Notes: a model not told the origin generated them from the letters alone. DNA of 64,000 nucleotides from Adiantum capillus-veneris (GCA_014529385.2 CM043944.1:94014476-94078475); one strand, 5' to 3'; shown: positions 20,751 through 33,106, counted from the stretch's first letter. Program-made: numbers and translations.

Positions 20751-22853
20751 ACTTTGTGATGAGAGATCGTCCGTTGGTTGAAACCTGAACCACTTTGTTT
20801 GCTTCCGCTATAGATCTAGTGGCCACCAAGTTCACCATCAGATCCGCCGTTTGATACGGCGGGGTGGGGACCTCACACATTTGTTCTAGGGACAAAAGCA
20901 CTTGTCTCATCTTGAGCAACAAATCTGTCCCCCCAATGTGGCACTCTAACATGCCACCATGACAACCATGTTTCCAATGCTAGAATCTCATCCAAAATAG
21001 CATGGCCCATTTTCCAAAACTGTTTGAGTTCATCCTTGCATACTTGTGTTGCATGTTCTGAAGATGCATGTAACCATTTTTGACACAATATTTTATGCTC
21101 CTCTTGATAAGAGGATTGTACACACTTGACAGTGTGCTTAACCATGCTTTGCCTTCAATGAAAAACACATGATCTCTCTTTCTCAGGAATCTTTTTTTTG
21201 GCTCCACCAAAATAGACAATACGAACTGCAATCTAGTTTGCATTTGCCTCATCTGCCATAAATCCTTGAAATTCAGGCTTGTCTAAACCATGATCGACTA
21301 CAACCTTATTAAGCATTTTCCAAAACTCTATCTGTGCATGCTTGTTTTCCACAACAAATTCACATATTGCCAATGTTAATAGCTCTCTCACATATGTGTC
21401 ATAAACATGCACCAGCATAGTAGGCCAACCCTCCACACGATGTACATGATCAAAATGCACCCGCACATTTTGCAAATTTCCTCCAAGGCACATACGGTTC
21501 ACCAAATCAATACCACTCCATGGTCCCATAGTAGACATTTTAAATATATGAGGTTGATGTCCAGGTCCAAACTGACCTAGAAACAGAACACTGTGGAGGA
21601 ATGGATATCTTGATTTTGCCTTTAATAGACTCCAAGCCAAGAGGTGTAATTCCTTTTGCCCGTTTAGCTGACTCTAAGGTTCTTTGAACACGCCGATTGT
21701 CTGACAATGGGGTTACGGAATCCATAAAACAAGAGAACTCTCCATTTGTCATTGGTGAGTCATCACCAGCTACTTGAGACACAAGCTTGTCCATAATTAG
21801 GTCTTCTGTAGTTTTTCTTTCAAGTTGTTTGGCAGTTGTTAGAGTATCAAAGGCAGCTCGATGCATCAAGGCATCAGATATTGACTGGTCTCCAATTCTG
21901 CTCTTCCCCTTTGCAATAGGGTGTTTGTGAAAACCAAAATGCAATACACATCTAGTAACTCCAGTCTTTTCAGATGGAATACAATAATATATAACTGCAG
22001 GGCAAGTGTCAATGCACTCTGGCATTTGACGACAATGAAAGCATATAAGCTTTCCATTATCAACATCCAAGTGGCCTTTACTAGGATCACGTGCTCATTT
22101 TCCTCGCCATTGAGACTCGTTACATTGTCTCCTTCCCTAACAATATGGACATTCTATATTGGAGCATCTCAAATGCCCTCCACACCAGCTAAAACAAATA
22201 GTACCATTAATTATATCATTAGTGCAGGAAACATATTCTGTCCAAACATGCCCATCAAATCTATGCTCCATCCCATACATAGGAGAGTTATCATTTTGAG
22301 GAGGAAGCTCACAGGCAACATACCCATCATAAAAAGCAGGCATTTCCAAAACCTTAGTCACACTTGTAGTAGAGGAGAGTACAATATATAGATTGGTTTG
22401 CAGAGGAAGATAACGAATAACAACAAGTACACTTTTGATTCATTCAGTGCCATCTTCAACATTGATTGGAGAATCTTTTGAGCGAGCATTTGATGATGAT
22501 GGTTGTTCGTTACAAAGCACCTTGTAAAATTGTGAATATTGGTGATCCAAATGGTAAAACAACTCATTTGAATCATTACGTGCAGGTTCAATTCTAACCT
22601 ACTCACCTTGAAGTGTAAGTGGACGTAAAGAGAAATTTTTGTTCTCCAGCTCAAAATGTTCTGTTAAAGCTTCAACAGTGATAGTGTGATACCGACTTTC
22701 AAACATCAGCACAAGCTTCTGCTTATGCTTAGGACCAAAGATAGTGATATGACGAGCCATTGCATGGATTGAACAATAGTCAGCCTGGAGAGTAACAGAG
22801 TGTGCTTTTTGCAGACAACAGTCTCTCGGAAAAGACAAAATGTCAATATTCAA
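20751..22853 (-). pseudogene. Mutator-like transposase relic T2 (catalytic region)
   Basis: Reverse-strand pieces in three frames form one chain: a Cys-rich start (22361-22137), a segment with ICFHCRQMPECIDTCPAVIYY (22070 onward), then a core with LFLGQFGPGHQPHIF, VHVYDTYVRELLTLAICEF (first catalytic Asp candidate), FMADEANAN (second), and, after two frameshifts near 21250 and 21140, a helical region ending ILALETWLSWWHVR. The D ... FMAD-x-A-x-A-N ... E layout fits plant MULE transposases. The chain stops at the Copia-2 insertion, just where T1 places its SWIM finger. Frameshifts near 21600, 21250 and 21140; no function left. Could alternatively be a domesticated relative. Confidence 0.55.
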
Positions 22854-24723
22854 TCACCTATGCCACATTCGTCTTGATATTAAGTGTGAAAAGGCCAAAA
22901 CTTTGGGCAAAAAAAACATTGATTTTTTTTTTTAATTCCACTCTGCACGACAAGATATCTCGGTTTCAACATTATAAAAATACACCTCCATGCTAAACGT
23001 TTACTGATTTGCCTACACCTCTATGCTCAACTTGTACTGATTTGTCTCGATGTCTAAACCTATTGTAGGCATTAAAGTATTTTTATTGCAATGTAAATGT
23101 CCCTCACATATTCTCATTATACAAAATTTGTGTTATTGCATTATTTTACTTTATTTTGGAGCGTAATTTTTCTTTTTCCCCTTAGTCACAACCAGCACGG
23201 TATTAACCCGATACACATTTTGCCCAACCACATCTCATAAGCTTGAGATTAGTTAAAATTGGCATTTTAATGTTTTAACCAGGACTCAGCGTTTGTGCTT
23301 TTCTAAAAGTCTGCGCTCTACTTGTCATCTGCAAGAAGCCTGCACTCTGCGAGTCGTCCACAAAAATCAATGGCGCCCAAACATCGTCCCCCCACAAGGT
23401 AGATGCATTGGGACACTACCATAACTAATACCACATCGGCGCGAGACTGTTTAGGGTAGAGTCCCGGTTTTTTTTTCAAGTTTATTCTACGCATTGCTTG
23501 TTGAAGAGACGGGACTTTGTGTCCCATTAAGTTGGCTATGGATCTGTTTATTTCGGCAGTGCATATGTTAATTACTATTTATTTCGGTTTTCTATCTGTA
23601 TATGACGCATTCCTGATTACTGCACTGAGCTCGAGCACTGCACATAAAAGTCGAGCACTGTAGAAAATGCATTCTTGATTACTGCATTCAGCTTGTCGGG
23701 CTCGAGCATTACGCTCATCTCCACAAACCTGCACTTAACCTCCACAAAAATTACTTACTTGGAATTTTTTGGGACACTACCCTAACTGCTACCGCATCGA
23801 CGTGGGACTGTTTAGGATAGAGTCCCGATTTTTTTTTCAAGTTTATTCTGCACATTTCTTGTTGAAGAGACAGGACTTTGTGTACCAATAAGTAAGCTCG
23901 TTAGGGCTTGCTTTGGTAGTTCACCCTAGGAAAGGTTGATGTCCAACTTAAGACCCATAAGATGGTCACACATTTCACCTCGCCCTAAACTATCAAACTG
24001 GGGAGCATTGCCAAGAGGGGAAAAGCCTCCAGAGGTTGCAAAGGTGATTTGATCCACTGGCGGTGGTGTGATCTTGGGCACTGTCATATGAATTTCCAGG
24101 AGACCCCATGCCAAGAGGTTGTCTGTAAGTGTTTTGAGGAGTCGCCATAGGTTGACTGCAAGGAGCTTTAAACATTTCAAAGGGTTTTCTACTATTGGGA
24201 TTATCTGCAAAGTCTTTGGTGATAGAGGCACTCATTGCATTATTATGTGTATCCATAGGGGCCCTTAGGCCACTGCCTTGCTGATCCTTGTAGCGCCCAT
24301 CAGTGAGGAGAGCCCTAACAGCATGGTTTCACTGATCCAAAAAGGGACTACTTGGTTGTTCCATATAAGAGTTGTTAGCATTGGGAGCCTTTAACACATT
24401 TTTTGCTAATCCGCATAGGCTCTGCTTGTGGGTTTTTGTCTACTGGGATCGTGGCATAACCAGTCCTGCGCCGACTCAGCATGTTCTAGGACTGTGTCCG
24501 GCTAGGTTGGTATTGTAACAATGGAATATTTATATGGCAAGCATGCAATACTTTCCTTCAACGGGATAGTGACATAACCAGTCCAGCATTGACGTGGGAT
24601 AGTCTAGAGCAGTGTCTCAAAGTATAGAGTTTGCATAAGTTTGTATGACCTTTGGTTATCAAACATGAATTTTTAAATGAAATGTACAAACATCTTTATT
24701 ATTAGTTCTGTTTAATAGAAAGT
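22854..24723. other. No gene; contains two 125-bp direct repeats and related motifs
   Basis: Mostly AT-rich. The reverse frames at 23926-24256 (Gln/Pro-rich) match nothing. The direct repeats at 23410 and 23771 are listed separately. Two shorter motifs at about 24440-24500 and 24540-24600 (both with GGCATAACCAGTCC-like text) echo the same repeat. Confidence 0.5.
23410..23895. repeat. Pair of about 125-bp direct repeats, 361 bp apart
   Basis: 23410-23534 and 23771-23895 both start GGGACACTACC and share TTCAAGTTTATTCT and TTGTTGAAGAGAC; similarity is high but imperfect. They could be LTR-end fragments or units of an old tandem array. Confidence 0.6.
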
Positions 24724-26640
24724 TTGTTAGTATTATTTTTGAAGGTATTGTTTTTTATGAATGTAGTCCCTCTACTGCTAGGGGAGGTTCAAGAAGACAC
24801 GACAGGAGTGTCAGTTTCAAAACCTCTTTGTAGTGATCAAGTTAGCTCGGTGGGCGAGATGAAGTTTCTAGATGAGAGCGAAAGTCATGATATTGGTTTG
24901 GGTTCTTTGCATGAAGTGGACCAAGAGATAGCTACAGTTGAAGCTGCTATGCAAATAGTGCCATTTAGAATGAGACCTGAAATACGTCCAAGTGTTGCAG
25001 ATGAGGATGATAGCACATTGCACTTGGACCGGGGAGAGGACATTCTAAGTAAAACAAGAGTTTTTAGTTGCTTTGAATGTCCTCCCATACCTCTTTGCAG
25101 ACTTATACCTCATGCTAAAGTTCATGGTTTAAGGTCAGATGGAAGTGGCTTGAGGTCTGCATTTGCCAGAGAAGGCTACATCAAAGAGAAGGGTGCATTT
25201 ATAGTTTCATTGTCTACATGTCAAATGGAAGAAACTCTAGACACGGGTATGCTTTCTTATTTTTACCTTTGTTCATTCCTTTTAATGATCATAAGTAAAT
25301 GTATGTCTTTTATTTGTAAGATGCTATTATTGATGGATGGGATCCAATATGGAAACAAGTCGATATAGAGTTTGAAGGAGAGGTGGCTACACATCCACAA
25401 TTTGAATCCATTGCCCAAAAAATGTTCTATGTGTGGGAAGGGAATCATCGTCCAGTTGCTTGGCGAGAAGCCATTAATGAAACGTACTCTACTAACAAAG
25501 AGAGGCATTGTAGAGTTTTATGTATAGTAATTGATACTACAAAGGTGTCAAAGATTGCATTGTTGACTAGTCTTCAAAGAATAAACTTGTAAGTAAAATG
25601 CTAAACCAAGTGCATTGTTTGATGTATCTACATTATTTTGGCACTTCTTTAAATAAAAAATTTATTCATTTCTGTAGCATGAACACATATGCTTTGGTTC
25701 CCTCTCACTTGAGAGATGAAATTGTCAATTTTTCAAATATTTGTGCAGCCAATCATGAAGATTATCTCCGTGCACTACCAGAGGCAGATCAAAAACTCAT
25801 TGACACTCTCCAAAAAAGAGGAACAAAAGGGGAAGAGCCTTGGCATCCTCTTACACGAAGATATCTTGCTTGTCTGTTATTTGATGTAAGTGTACCATAT
25901 TCTTGAATTTAAGTATAATTGCTTTGTGATTTTAATGTTTTTATTGAATACTTATTGCAAGGTTCAAATGTCAAAGGAGCTCCAAAGTAAGATAGAGAGC
26001 AAGAAAGATACTCTATCGCCACAATATCTAAAACAAGAAGAGAAACAAATAATCGGAGAATTGTACATTAAATATGGGGATCGTGTTGGAAAGGTATGGT
26101 TCTTTTGACTAGGTTGTATTGTTTGTCTTCAAGTGCTTTTTTTAATGAAAGTTATGTGACAGATTTGAATATTGCTGATCCTTGACATGGTAAAGAGTGG
26201 TTTAATAAAGTAATGAGTTTGAAATGGGACCAAGAGAGCTGGGCGACATTAGAGAAGCTTAATTTAATTGCTCTTCATGATGCAAAAATGAAAAATAAGA
26301 TCTTATGGTTATCATTGCTAGAGTCTAGCAAGATTACATCGGCAGCTTACGGATTGACTCAAGGTAACCATAGATTCTGTAGGTAGGTAACACGAGTTTC
26401 GGTTTATATCTTTAGTTGCTTCTTTTATAATTTATCTTTTTGTAAATTATATCACTTGATTTCTATAGTTGGTTAAAAAGAGAGGGTGCTATACAAAGAG
26501 TGCTTGATGGTGCTGAGATACTTTTGCTTGACTATGTGGATATGCCGAATGGAATCACAATTCCTCTAACAGCTACATTGGAGCTCTACTATGGAGAGAT
26601 AATAGTAGAGGCTCGTAAACTCATGTTTTCATTAGAGGTG
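24724..26640 (+). pseudogene. Multi-exon gene relic G1 with GNHR motif (ParB-like fold suspected)
   Basis: Forward coding sequence splits cleanly at GT-AG borders with phases that fit: exon to 25246, then 25321-25588, 25678-25885, 25962-26093, 26198-26382 and 26469 to about 26635. Joined frames stay open across all six. The second exon holds KMFYVWEGNHRPVAWREAI. The GNHR-x(3)-AW pattern after a hydrophobic strand resembles the G-E-R-R/G-x-H-R loop of ParB/sulfiredoxin-type folds; this is inference. A second GNHRF occurs in exon 5. The 3' end is cut by the Gypsy-B fragment at about 26635. The start ATG is uncertain. A second, more decayed copy lies at 34078-37407. Not recognised as any named gene. 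Confidence 0.6.
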
Positions 26641-28209
26641 TCTTTGGAGGGCAGAATCAATGCAGGAGTGTGCTATGACACATATTTGGGCTCCTCCATC
26701 AACATAACCTTGTCCCAGATTTTTTCTTTTGTGCCACACATCTACTATTGGGCAAATGTCTGGTAGCTCATCCATCGCCAACACCTTCACTGAACCTCTC
26801 TCTGGTTCTTTCTCCATTGGGTTAACCATCCTCTTTCACTATCGCTTTAGCTTAGGCACCATCTCTATAAGATGTCCAAAAGTAACATCTGCTTTCCTGC
26901 TTGTCAGATCCTCCTTCAAGTCATAGCTTAATTGCCCATCTCCTAGTGGAAAATATGAAACATGAAACTTGCGGCGAGCCCTTCTTTTCCTCTTGGCCTT
27001 GACATCCTCGTCTTCATGGATCTTTCCCTTCTTCTTACTAGGACCTGCGTCACTTCTTCCTTCCTTATCCTGTGTGGTCCTCTTCCCAATAGACATCACT
27101 AATGTATCCTCAAGCTTTGCGCTTTGTTGTCTTCTCCAAGGTGACCACACTTATCACTTTTGTCTTTCCTTTTTCCTCTTGGGTTAATCCACTGGTTCCT
27201 TCTTCTCCCTTAATTTCAATGCCATAATCATTTGACCTAGTTAGCACCTATCTTGGCAATGGATACATGTCTCCCCCATCCTTGGTGGCTTATCACATTG
27301 TGGGCTGATGTGGCCCAACTCTCCACAATTATAACATGTGGGTGTCTGCCTCCAGTAGCAGGCAAACCCTACCATTGCTTTGTCCAACACCATTCCTGGG
27401 TTTTTCTTCACCTCCTGGTTGATTTGCAAACCTCACATGACCTCAATTATTTCCCACATTACCTAGCATGTTTAGGTTGAGATTCTTCATTAAATCTACC
27501 ACTTGTCTCATGTCTTGCTTTAGCCCATCATCTTGCAATGTTGTAGCGACCACTACTGGCATTACCTGAGGAGTAACAGAAACCACTGGTTCATGATGAA
27601 GCCCTGACATGCGACCTTGCGAAGAATCCTAGGCCGAAAATCAAACCTCTTGGGCAAAGAATCTACTCCTAGCTGACTCATTATTCTTAGCTTCCACTCT
27701 TTGTTCCTCGCTACATCTAGTGCATATTCATATGTTCTAAGCTTCTTTAGCTCCACTCTCCAATGTATATTCTCCCAAAGACCAGCCAAGAAGCTGTTCT
27801 TCTTCATCATGTCAGGTGCGGGTACCCGTGGTGCTAAGGCCTTGCACATCCTCTCCCATGCCATCGAAAACTTACGTATGTATGCATCTACTGGCTCACA
27901 TTCCCTTTGCACCAAACCCTGTACTTCTTGCCACACTTTATCAGGATCTTTTGTCTTCACAAACTCCACTTCCAATCCTTGCCGTAGATTGTCCCAACTT
28001 AATCTCACTAGTGGATCAGCCGCACGCAACTCCTCTTCAAACGATTTGAACCAAACTCGTGCATCACTCTTCAAACAAATCTGGAGAAGACGTCACATTT
28101 GCACCGGATCATGAATCTGGTTGCTAATGCAAGCAACCTCTATCTTTTCCAAAAATTCTTCTGCATCTTCATCACTTCTTCCATGAAAGTCCGAATAAGA
28201 GAAAGCCAT
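26632..28209 (-). pseudogene. Gypsy-B gag and protease fragment
   Basis: ATG at 28209 opens FSYSDFHGRSDEDAEEFLEK, followed by a stop near 28095 and then the capsid frame 28074-27562 with ARVWFKSFEEEL, VQRECEPVDAYIRKFSMAWE and a closing helical region: the retrotransposon-gag domain of Ty3/Gypsy. Two zinc-binding clusters follow (CYNCGELGHISPQCD at about 27340, then CIHC). A Lys/Arg-rich tract comes next (27150-26839). The protease start is GYVDGGAQICVI, with D-G-G in place of D-T/S-G. The sequence stops at 26632 inside the protease, abutting gene relic G1, so the rest of pol is missing. Confidence 0.8.
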
Positions 28210-29215
28210 GGCTACCCAAGTTTCAATGCTTTGAGAACCCCTTCTAACACAGGTGCAAGAACCCAAAACTTTTTACTGACTCAATCCCCAGAAACTTCAA
28301 TGGAGCTCAAGCTTTTAGAAAATAGTTGAGGACCAGATTTACATGGAGCCGGTGGTCCCCCCTCCAAAAGGCTTTGTATTATAAGTTTCCCCCATCAAGG
28401 AAGACATTTTACAATACAATACTTTGTGTTCCTTCAATATCTTGTTGGTGCAATGAAGATGGAAGCTTCAAGCACCAAGCTTACACTTGAAAACAAGACA
28501 TCAATTCCCTCACGGTCTCAGACCCAAGACCTCACACACCTTCAAAGATGGTGAGAGCTAGCGGGGTATGAGAGTAGATCTAGAGGAAGGAGTATCCTTA
28601 CGAGAAAGAAGTATTTCTCCTCACATAATCACTCTTAATAGCTTAGCATAGCTTAGTAATTAGCATGGTAGAGGAGATGAGCATGCATTGGATCTTGGCT
28701 CTTGGTTGGATTTGCATCACAAAGCCAAGAGTTGTTGTTGTAGGCCTCGCTTCTCACAAGCTTGGAGTAGATGATGAGCTTTCCATTAAAGCTTGCGAAG
28801 GAAATAGTCTTCTTTACTTCACACATGAGTTTGTGAGTGTGTGTGTGTGTGTGTGATAATCCCTTGCAAAAATCAGCCCCCCCCTCTCTCTCTTGGTTGA
28901 CCCCTCTTGCTATTTCCTCATGTTTGCATCCCTTTGGCCCTTGTAAAGCTTAGCCAATCATAAATTAGAAGAATAAATGCTAGCCTTGTGACATGTGTCC
29001 CCCTTTCCCCTTTTGTGAGAGCTTTAGGTATTTAGTAAATTCAATCAATCTCTCATTGGACCTATTAGTCTTCTAGCCAATAGGAATCAAGCAATGGGTT
29101 GTTGAATGCTCATTGGACCCCTTGGGAGACTATCCAATAGTCTTCTAGAGAGCTTAATTTCTATTGGTTATTTTATCAAGTGTTTTTAAATGAATTAAAC
29201 TAAATTTACTCTAGC
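28210..29215 (-). repeat. Probable leader and LTR remnant of Gypsy-B
   Basis: No gene. From about 28321 the sequence resembles 57350-57740 (shared text such as GAGGA..A.ATTT.C.TGGAGC.GG, CTTAGCATAGCTTAGTAAT and TTGGATTTGCATC), which there lies just beyond a primer site of another reverse-strand element. A (GT)n tract at about 28835-28853 sits at the matching place of the (TG)n tract at 57753. I cannot fix LTR ends. Confidence 0.45.
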
Positions 29216-29857
29216 CTAATTCTCATTGGTTTTTATAGCAAAAATTCCAAAGCGAGCGAGACTTGTTAAATGGATAGAGAAAAAAAGGAGGTGGGGGTGG
29301 GGTAGTAGAAAGAAACACCAATTTTTTACACCAAACACGTTTCGCTTTAGAATTAGCTCATCAATGGTGCAAGCAATTGGTAGAGGGGAGGGGTGTATAA
29401 ATAGGAGGGCATGGTTCAAAAACCTGTACAAGGTACTGTAATCAAGGTAGGATGGGGCTAGTTATAAAGATGAGTTACTCCCCAAAATTCTTTAGGAAGT
29501 ACTTAGAAAAAAGGGAAGGGGGGGGGGGGGGGGGGGGGGGGGGGGGTGGGTTAGGGCACAAAAATGGAGGTTTTAAAGGGTGTACCCAAAAATTGGAGGC
29601 TAGATTAAAGAAAGGGTTTGTACAAAAAAACAGGGGAGGAGGCTAGATAAAGTTTTAAAGAGGTTTATTTTGCAAAGTACCATGGTTGGGAGAAGTTTTA
29701 AGAGGTAAGGTTTAGGTAAAAAAGGGGAGTGGAAAAACTTCGAGGACGAGAGGGGGGGGGGGGGGGGGGGGGGGGGTGTTGCAACGAAGGAGTGGGAAAA
29801 AAAACTTCGAGGGGAGAGAGGGGGGGGGGGGGGGACATTAGCCATTACAAGTTTTTT
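29216..29857. repeat. G-homopolymer-rich segment
   Basis: Three long G runs: 29518-29546 (29 bases), 29752-29776 (25) and 29820-29834 (15), in purine-rich sequence at the 3' end of the Penelope-like element. On the reverse strand these are C runs that produce poly-Pro frames without meaning. Such tracts can form G-quadruplexes; long runs are also typical sites of sequencing error. Confidence 0.85.
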
Positions 29858-30502
29858 CTAAGAGAAGGGAGCCAAGGTTAGGTGCGTTGGTCCAACACAC
29901 GATTGGTTTTGGAAGGTGTGCAAGTTAGGCTTAGCTTTGAAAAGTTTAGAGAGAGGTTTGTTAATGGAGAGGAAGAGGTTGAGAGTGCGGGTGAGGGGTG
30001 AAAAGGGAATTTTTACAATGGTGGGTGGTGGTTTGATTTTTTGGCTTTTTTGAAGGAGAGAAGATCTAGAGCTATAAGAGACGAAACAGAAGCAAGCTTC
30101 CCAAAGAGAGGATGGGTAACCCTTTTCCCTTAGTCTGGCAAAGAAGAGGTTTTGGATAGAGATAAATCCCAAAAGGGAGCTTTCTCGAATGATGTATCTT
30201 TTGAGTTTTTGAAGAATGAAGGAAATCTTTTGGTGTGTAGGATGCCAAGACTGCCAAGGGATATAATTATAGGAGTTGAGACTCTTTTGATGACACCTAG
30301 AATCAAGAATCCCAAGGGTGGCAAAAGAGATTCCCATGAAAAAGTGGATGTCTAAAATAACCGCCTCTTGAGAGGAGACGAAGGAGAAGATCTTTATATG
30401 TTGTTGGAGAGAGTGCCCATAGCTTTGAAGGAGCTTGCCTAAGCTAGAAGCAAGGCCTTCCCAAATCCCAAAAGCGTCATCTACGAATCTTTTAAAGTAA
30501 AG

Positions 30503-30564
<62 letters not shown>

Positions 30565-31330
30565 GTTCATTCCTTCTTCAAGGGAGCAAAGAAAGAGGCA
30601 CGCATAGACCATGGCAAAGTTTGAGCCCATTGACGTTCCTTTGATTTGGTGCCAACAATCCCCTTTAAAAGAGAGATAGTGATGGTTAAGGATAAGAGAG
30701 GCTAGGGACAGGATAAAGTGGACTTTGGGAGCGGGGAGGAGGTCATGGATGTTGTTTTTGAGAGCCAAAATACCCAAGTTTGTAAAGGAATTCTTGGGTA
30801 GACGAATTCCACATTGAAGGTAAGTAAGATTATATGGGGAGGAAAGGGGGTGGTGGTTAGGTCCAAGATAAGAGAGTGGGAGTCTTTGAGGTGTTGGGTT
30901 TTAGATAAGAGGATGGGGTAGGGTTGAGCATGGATCCATTTAGATGCATTTTCCAAAATGTAACCTTTGTAGGAGCAAATAGGGTAGCCTACGAGGGAAG
31001 GTTTGTGGATTTTAGATAGGAGAAAAAAAGGGCATGGTTTGGGTTTGGTTTACCAAGAGAGGAGGAGAGGATAAAGATTCATTCATTGAAGAGGAGAAGG
31101 GGGTAATTTGAGACAATGGAGGCGAGAAGGGAAGAAACAAAAGGTAAGGGAGGAGAAGACACTATGGAGTGGGTAAGGGGGTCCGATAGGTGGCGAAGTG
31201 CTTCATTATCATACCATGTCCTTGAGAGGATTACCGGTCCAAGATTCTTATCTGTCGGCTTGACAATAATGTTGAGGTTCTTTTTTAAGGAGGATATGGT
31301 TTCAAATAGATAAGGTTTTGAAAAGAAGGG
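29858..31330 (-). pseudogene. Penelope-like element reverse transcriptase
   Basis: Reverse-strand frames in order: LNIIVKPTDKNLGPVILSRTW (31290-31230) opening the polymerase; a fingers segment with ENASKWIHAQPYPILL (30956 on); motif A ILLTFNVEFVYPRIPLQ, where the catalytic Asp is Asn; GDCWHQIKGTSMGSNFAMVYA (motif B); motif C RFVDDAFGIW with F-V-D-D at 30475-30486; and the thumb region YIPWQSWHPTHQKISF (30337-29858), typical of Penelope-like elements. A (GA)n microsatellite (30507-30561) lies between motifs B and C. No GIY-YIG endonuclease is visible downstream. Several frameshifts; inactive. Families without endonuclease are known in some plants, but truncation is equally possible. Confidence 0.75.
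30507..30561. repeat. (GA)n microsatellite inside the Penelope-like reverse transcriptase
   Basis: About 27 GA units between polymerase motifs B and C; on the coding strand it reads Ser-Leu repeats. Confidence 0.95.
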
Positions 31331-31929
31331 GGGGAAAGAGAGAGAAGGGGTTTAAGGAAGGTGAATATGTTCGAAGGGCGAGGTTAAGAGTAGAAGAAGG
31401 AGAGGGAGGTTTCCAAGAGGGATTAGGAATAGATAGAGAGAGAGGACATGCAGGGGAAGATTTTTTAAAGAAAAGTTTAAGTTGAAGTGATCTTTAGGTT
31501 AGAGTAGGCTTCTAGGATTATGGTTGGTGGGGATGGAGGAGAGGGAGGAATATAGTTAAGGCCTAAAAGTTTCTTTTCGGCGGAGGAGAGGGAGCGATTT
31601 GAGAGATTGTGCGTTGGTGATTTTGTGTTCAAGAGAAAAGGTACAGAGATTTTCTAAGACCGAAATTTTGAAGAGATGAGGATTGATGAGGGGAAGCCAA
31701 TACTTACAACGCTTTTTACGGGAAGAGGTGGGGTGGGAGAGGAGAGGGAAAGTACAAGAAGGAGGGGTCCAAATGTGAGAAAGAAGAGGAGGTTGAAAAA
31801 AGAGCAAGTGGACCCAAGTTGTAGGGTGCTCTTTCCCTAGTTCAACCTCCTCCATTGTAAGTTTTTTGAGCTTTTGGGCAAGCTATTCTAAGAGTTTTGG
31901 ATTGATCAAAACTCTTGTTTTTAGGTGAT
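31331..31929 (-). other. Possible N-terminal region of the Penelope-like element
   Basis: Purine-rich forward strand; the reverse frame 31855-31556 and neighbours are Leu/Pro/Ser-rich with no motif I can name. Position directly upstream of the polymerase suggests it belongs to the same element. Confidence 0.3.
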
Positions 31930-32660
31930 TCTAGGAAAAAACACCCCTTTTAAACACTTCAGTGCATTCAAATTTTCAAAATTTTGTCACAGGATGGTGT
32001 TGGAGACATCATACGTGTATGGTGTCTATCATCTCAGATTTTAAATCTGTTTTTATTCTAAGTTCCCCTTATAATCAGCAATATGTACATGTGTTTAGAA
32101 CAAAATTTAAAGCTCAAAAGTGCTCACAAACACAAGTTTTTACTTTTTTAGTCACAACCACTCCATCTTTTGGCTTTTGGTCCCCAAATCTATACCAAAA
32201 CTCCCCATTAAAGGTGTTCCTACGGTAAATGATACCTTTTGAACACATTGGTAACCTCAAATTTTGCAAAATTACCTTGCTGCTACCCCTAGAGACATCA
32301 TACACGTATGATGTCTGTTGTACAATTTTCAACTTTTTGCTTTCCAAACTATTGTTTGTAGCCTCTACAGTTGTTTTGATGGCTTGTACAATGTTTTAGT
32401 CTTTTTTTAAGCTCAATCAAGGTTGTTTTTAATTTTTGCCGCTTTTGACTTCTCGGTTCTTGTGTTTTGAGTGTTTTAAGATTACCAAACTTCAAGTTTC
32501 AAGGTGCTACTAGGGTATAATGATCCTTTTGAACACACTGGTACAATCATTTTTCACAGTTTTGGTCTCTTTTTAGCCCTTGAGACATCATACGCGTCTA
32601 ACTTTGCAGATTTGAGATTTTCATGTGCAGAACCCTCCCAAATGTCTTCTTATGTTCTCA
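31930..32660. repeat. Three palindrome-centred repeats of about 290 bp
   Basis: Near-palindromes starting AGACATCATACG, AGACATCATACA and AGACATCATACG begin at 32004, 32293 and 32583: spacing 289 and 290 bp. In the first two the palindrome is 24 bp (AGACATCATACGTGTATG plus the matching arm GTGTCT); the third is half-lost. Flanks also align, for example TTTTGAACACA(T/C)TGGTA about 60-70 bp upstream of copies 2 and 3. No coding content. Confidence 0.75.
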
Positions 32661-33106
32661 TCAACCCTCAGCCATGCAGAACTTGTTTTTGTGAACTTTG
32701 TTTTTGCACTGTTTTGACTAAGAATCTAATTATTTTTAAGATTTCAATGCAAACAAACAAATCAAGAAAATATTCATTGATGGACAGCTCTAGATCAAGA
32801 TCAAATCATCTACCTAAAGCTACTCCTAAACATAAAAATGGGATTTGCAATTGTGAGTAGAAAAACACTTAACTGCCACACATTGACTAGATAATGCTTT
32901 AATCACCTCAACAACCACTTAAACACCAAAACATATACAAATCTAAACTAAAAACCATCTACACGGGTGACCCAGGTGAGACACATGCTCCCTAGCACCT
33001 CTCCATGGATCCTAGCTAAACTAAGATAAAAAGAATACTGTGGGAAACCAGAGGGACTGTCACCTCATAGGATTAATCAAAGGTTTCCTGCTTAGGGTAC
33101 TCATCC
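32661..33106. other. No gene; probably the leader of the LTR element at 33123
   Basis: AT-rich, stops in all frames. On the reverse strand it follows the primer site, so it would be the leader of that element. Confidence 0.4.

Noticed and set aside
29216-29857. GIY-YIG endonuclease of the Penelope-like element
   Set aside because: I read the reverse strand downstream of the thumb and saw only poly-Pro and low-complexity frames.
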